NCBI GenBank assembly: GCA_035949375.1
Contig: DASZIG010000036.1
Span: 12,681-76,680 of the forward strand
Length of the DNA: 64,000 nucleotides
From: Gp13-AA77 sp035949375
GTDB taxonomy: Bacteria > Acidobacteriota > Terriglobia > UBA7540
Direction: 5' to 3'
Shown here in pieces: positions 61,786-64,000 of this stretch (its first letter is position 1; every line of letters starts with the position of its first letter). A program made the translations under genes and the position numbers. Under the pieces are notes generated by a model. It saw only the letters and a program-made list of their open reading frames with translations, ran no database searches and had not been told where the DNA came from.

Positions 61786-64000
61786 CTAATCTCCCGTGCC
61801 CGAAAGCGAAACCGTTTGCGGGCTGCCGACGCCGGTGTCTGCCACGGAGAGCGACGCCGTGCGCGCCCCGGTCGCCTGCGGAGTAAATGTGACGGTGATC
61901 GTGCAACTGCCGTTGGCGGGTACCGACTTTCCGCAGGTATTGGTCTCGGAGAAGTCGCCGGGATCATTGCCCGTCATGCCAATCGACGTGATGCTGACCG
62001 AAGTGGTACCGAGGTTGGCCAGGGTGACGTTCTGGGAAGCGCCGGACTGCCCCACACTCACGGTGCCGAAACTCAAGCTCACGGGAGACAGGCTCACATA
62101 CGTCGCGGTGCCCGTCAGGGTGATCTTTTGAGACGAGCTGCCGGCGCCATTGTCGGCCACGGTGATCGACCCGGTCAGCGTGCCCGACTTCGTGGGCACA
62201 AAGGTCACATTGATCGTGCAACTCGCGCCCGCCGCTACGCTCGACCCGCAGTTGTTCGTCTGGCTGTAATTTGCCGGCGCGCTGATGCTGGTGATCGTCA
62301 GGCTGGCGTTGCCGGTGTTCGTGAGGGTCACAGGCTGAGACGGACTGAAAGTGCCCACCACCTGCAGGGCGAAGGTCAAGGCCGTCGGGTTGAGAACCGG
62401 CGCTGCGCCGACGCCGGTGCCCGTCAAGGCCACCGTTTGAGGGCTCTGGGGAGCGTTGTCGGCCACGTTAAGCGTACCACTGAGGGTGCCAACACTTTTC
62501 GGCGTGAAGGTCACGCTCACGGTACAGTTCGCGCCCGGGGACAGCGACGAAGGACAACCATTCGTGCTCACCGCGAAGTTCCCGGTCGTGGTGACGCTCG
62601 TAATCCCAAGCGACGAACTGCCTGTGCTATAGACGACTACCGTTTGAGGCTTCGTGGTGCTGTTGTAGTTCTCGTTGCCGAAATTTACGCTGGTCGTATT
62701 GAAGGTGATCTGCGGACCCGAACCGGTCGGGTTCCCCGTGCCGGAGAGAGCCACCGTCTGCGGGCTGGCGCCGCCTTTGTCGTTGAGGTTGAGCGTGGCG
62801 CTTCGTGATCCCGTGCCGCCCGGAGTGAAAGTCACGTTAATCGCGCAACTGGCGCCAGCGCCCAGGGACGAGCCGCAGTTGTTGGTCTGCACAAAGTCAG
62901 TAGTGTTGCTTCCCGTGAAGGTTACCGAGGTAATGGCGACCGAGCTGGTGCTGACGTTGGTCACGGACACAACCTGAGGAGCGCTCGTGGTGCCCAGGTT
63001 CACACTCCCGAAGCTCAGGCTGGACGGGGTAACGTTCATCGCTGTGGCAGTGCCGGAGACCGTAACCTTCTGCGAGGCGCTGCCCGACGAATTGTCGTCG
63101 ACCTGCACGCTGCCACTCAGATTGCCGGATGCGGTGGGCTCAAAAGTCACATTGACAGTGCAGTTCGCCGCAGGCGCCAGGGTCGACGGACAATTGTTGG
63201 TCTCACTGAAATTCGACGGAGCCGTGATGCTGGTGATGGTGAGCGAGGAATTGCCGGTGTTCGTCACGGTCACCGCTTGGGACGCGCTGGTTGTACCCAC
63301 CAACTGCAGGCCGTACGTCAGCGTCAGAGGAGCCACAGTCGCCACGGGGCCGATGCCGACGCCGGTCAGCGGCACGGTTTGGGGGCTTCCTGGAGCGTTA
63401 TCGGTCACCGTCAGCGTGCCACTATTGGTTCCCACTGCGTTTGGCGTGAACGTGATGCTGAAGGTGCAGTTGCTGCCGGCCGAGAGCGACCCCGGACAGT
63501 TGTTCGTCAACCCGAAAGGACCGCTGATCGTCGCGCTGCTGATCGTCAAGGTGGCCGTGCCGGTGTTGGTGAGCGTCACGGTCATGGCCTTCGACTTCAA
63601 ATTGTAGTTCTGATTGCCGAAGTTGAGGCTGGTGGGATTGAACGAGGCCACCGGGCCGCTACCCGTGGGATTACCGGTTCCGGACAGCCCCACAGTCTGC
63701 GGGCTGCCGCCGCCGTTGTCGCTGAAGTTGAGGACGGCGGAGCGTGAGCCCGTGCCGCCCGGCGTGAAGGTCACGTTGAGGGTGCAACTGCCTTGCGGCG
63801 GCACGGAGTTCCCGCAACTACCGGAATAGGCAAAGTCGGTGGTGTTGTTCCCGGTCAAGGACTCGCTAAGCGAATTCAGGGTCTGAGTGGTGCTGACGTT
63901 GGTCAGGGTGACGGTTTGAGCCGAACTGGTGGTGCCGAGATTGACGGTACCGAAGTTCAGGCTGGTGGGGCTCACGGTGACGATGGTGCTGGAGCCGGAG
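61786..64000 (-). CDS. Choice-of-anchor-D (HYDIN/ASPM-like) repeat protein, 5' end beyond the window
   Basis: At least 730 residues of tandem ~100-aa Ig-like domains, each with a PTSLNFG-type start, a pair of Cys about 10 residues apart (NNCGSS-ASCAINVTF) and an SPQTVALSGTG-type end. Seven domains are visible, ordered A-B-C-A-B-C-A, so a three-domain block of about 940 bp was duplicated. The Cys pairs fit export and disulfide bonding. The N-terminus and any signal peptide lie beyond 64000. The stop is at 61786. It points towards udg on the opposite strand. Confidence 0.85.
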   Translation of the reverse strand, partial: SGSSTIVTVSPTSLNFGTVNLGTTSSAQTVTLTNVSTTQTLNSLSESLTGNNTTDFAYSGSCGNSVPPQGSCTLNVTFTPGGTGSRSAVLNFSDNGGGSPQTVGLSGTGNPTGSGPVASFNPTSLNFGNQNYNLKSKAMTVTLTNTGTATLTISSATISGPFGLTNNCPGSLSAGSNCTFSITFTPNAVGTNSGTLTVTDNAPGSPQTVPLTGVGIGPVATVAPLTLTYGLQLVGTTSASQAVTVTNTGNSSLTITSITAPSNFSETNNCPSTLAPAANCTVNVTFEPTASGNLSGSVQVDDNSSGSASQKVTVSGTATAMNVTPSSLSFGSVNLGTTSAPQVVSVTNVSTSSVAITSVTFTGSNTTDFVQTNNCGSSLGAGASCAINVTFTPGGTGSRSATLNLNDKGGASPQTVALSGTGNPTGSGPQITFNTTSVNFGNENYNSTTKPQTVVVYSTGSSSLGITSVTTTGNFAVSTNGCPSSLSPGANCTVSVTFTPKSVGTLSGTLNVADNAPQSPQTVALTGTGVGAAPVLNPTALTFALQVVGTFSPSQPVTLTNTGNASLTITSISAPANYSQTNNCGSSVAAGASCTINVTFVPTKSGTLTGSITVADNGAGSSSQKITLTGTATYVSLSPVSLSFGTVSVGQSGASQNVTLANLGTTSVSITSIGMTGNDPGDFSETNTCGKSVPANGSCTITVTFTPQATGARTASLSVADTGVGSPQTVSLSGTGD

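Noticed and set aside
61786..64000. Possible CRISPR-like array in the repeat region
   Set aside because: The repeats are ~100-aa protein domains with continuous open frame, not short repeats with unique spacers.

Overview
The window is GC-rich chromosomal DNA from a Gram-negative (two-membrane) bacterium, most likely an Acidobacteriota member. This rests on lipopolysaccharide-export genes (a LptC/LptA fusion, LptB, an MsbA-like flippase), a one-component winged-helix/TolB/TPR regulator of a type common in that phylum, a large sortilin-like BNR protein, exported FG-GAP and choice-of-anchor-D (HYDIN/ASPM-like) repeat proteins, and MscL with a zinc-ribbon tail. The taxon is an inference; no rRNA or tRNA gene was seen.

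Layout. 1-6737 (minus strand): mscL, a VKOR-DsbA-rhodanese fusion, then trpC-trpF-trpB, a hicBA toxin-antitoxin pair lying between trpB and trpA, then trpA and a tandem repeat at the left edge. 7011-15530: a sortilin-like secreted protein, a brnTA toxin-antitoxin pair, a VOC protein, dgt, a secreted putative hydrolase with a strong terminator, and two tandem thymidylate-kinase-like genes that meet a CHAD gene tail to tail. 16828-20725: phoH-ybeY-corC-type-era. 20751-25238 (minus): endonuclease III-like glycosylase, NtrY-like kinase, NtrX-like regulator. 25282-37071: yjbQ, hemW, threonine aldolase, a TPR lipoprotein-like or secreted protein, acyl-CoA dehydrogenase, meaB, methylmalonyl-CoA epimerase, an MBL-fold enzyme, mtnP, a PfkB kinase, a membrane glycosyltransferase-like protein and a DapF homologue. 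37122-45283: secreted proteins, an M61 peptidase, plsC and the winged-helix/TPR regulator. 45334-53587: recJ, lptC/A, lptB, rpoN, hpf, rapZ. 53947-61706: an FG-GAP propeller protein, the MsbA-like exporter, yicC, gmk, rpoZ, coaBC and udg4. 61786-64000 (minus): a choice-of-anchor-D repeat protein cut by the window edge.

Most of the content is core metabolism and envelope assembly. LptC/A and LptB with the MsbA-like exporter serve lipopolysaccharide transport. RpoN, the NtrYX-like pair and RapZ/HPF point to sigma-54 control and stationary-phase control. MeaB, the epimerase and the acyl-CoA dehydrogenase fit acyl-CoA and propionyl-CoA breakdown.

The most unusual points are: a toxin-antitoxin pair inside the trp operon; a DapF homologue with both catalytic cysteines replaced by serine; paired TMPK-like proteins, one with an altered Walker A lysine, next to a CHAD protein; a three-domain thiol-redox fusion whose rhodanese domain lacks its cysteine; a repeat protein built from a duplicated three-domain block; and several families of dispersed palindromic or short repeats, one of which recurs at three separate places in the window.
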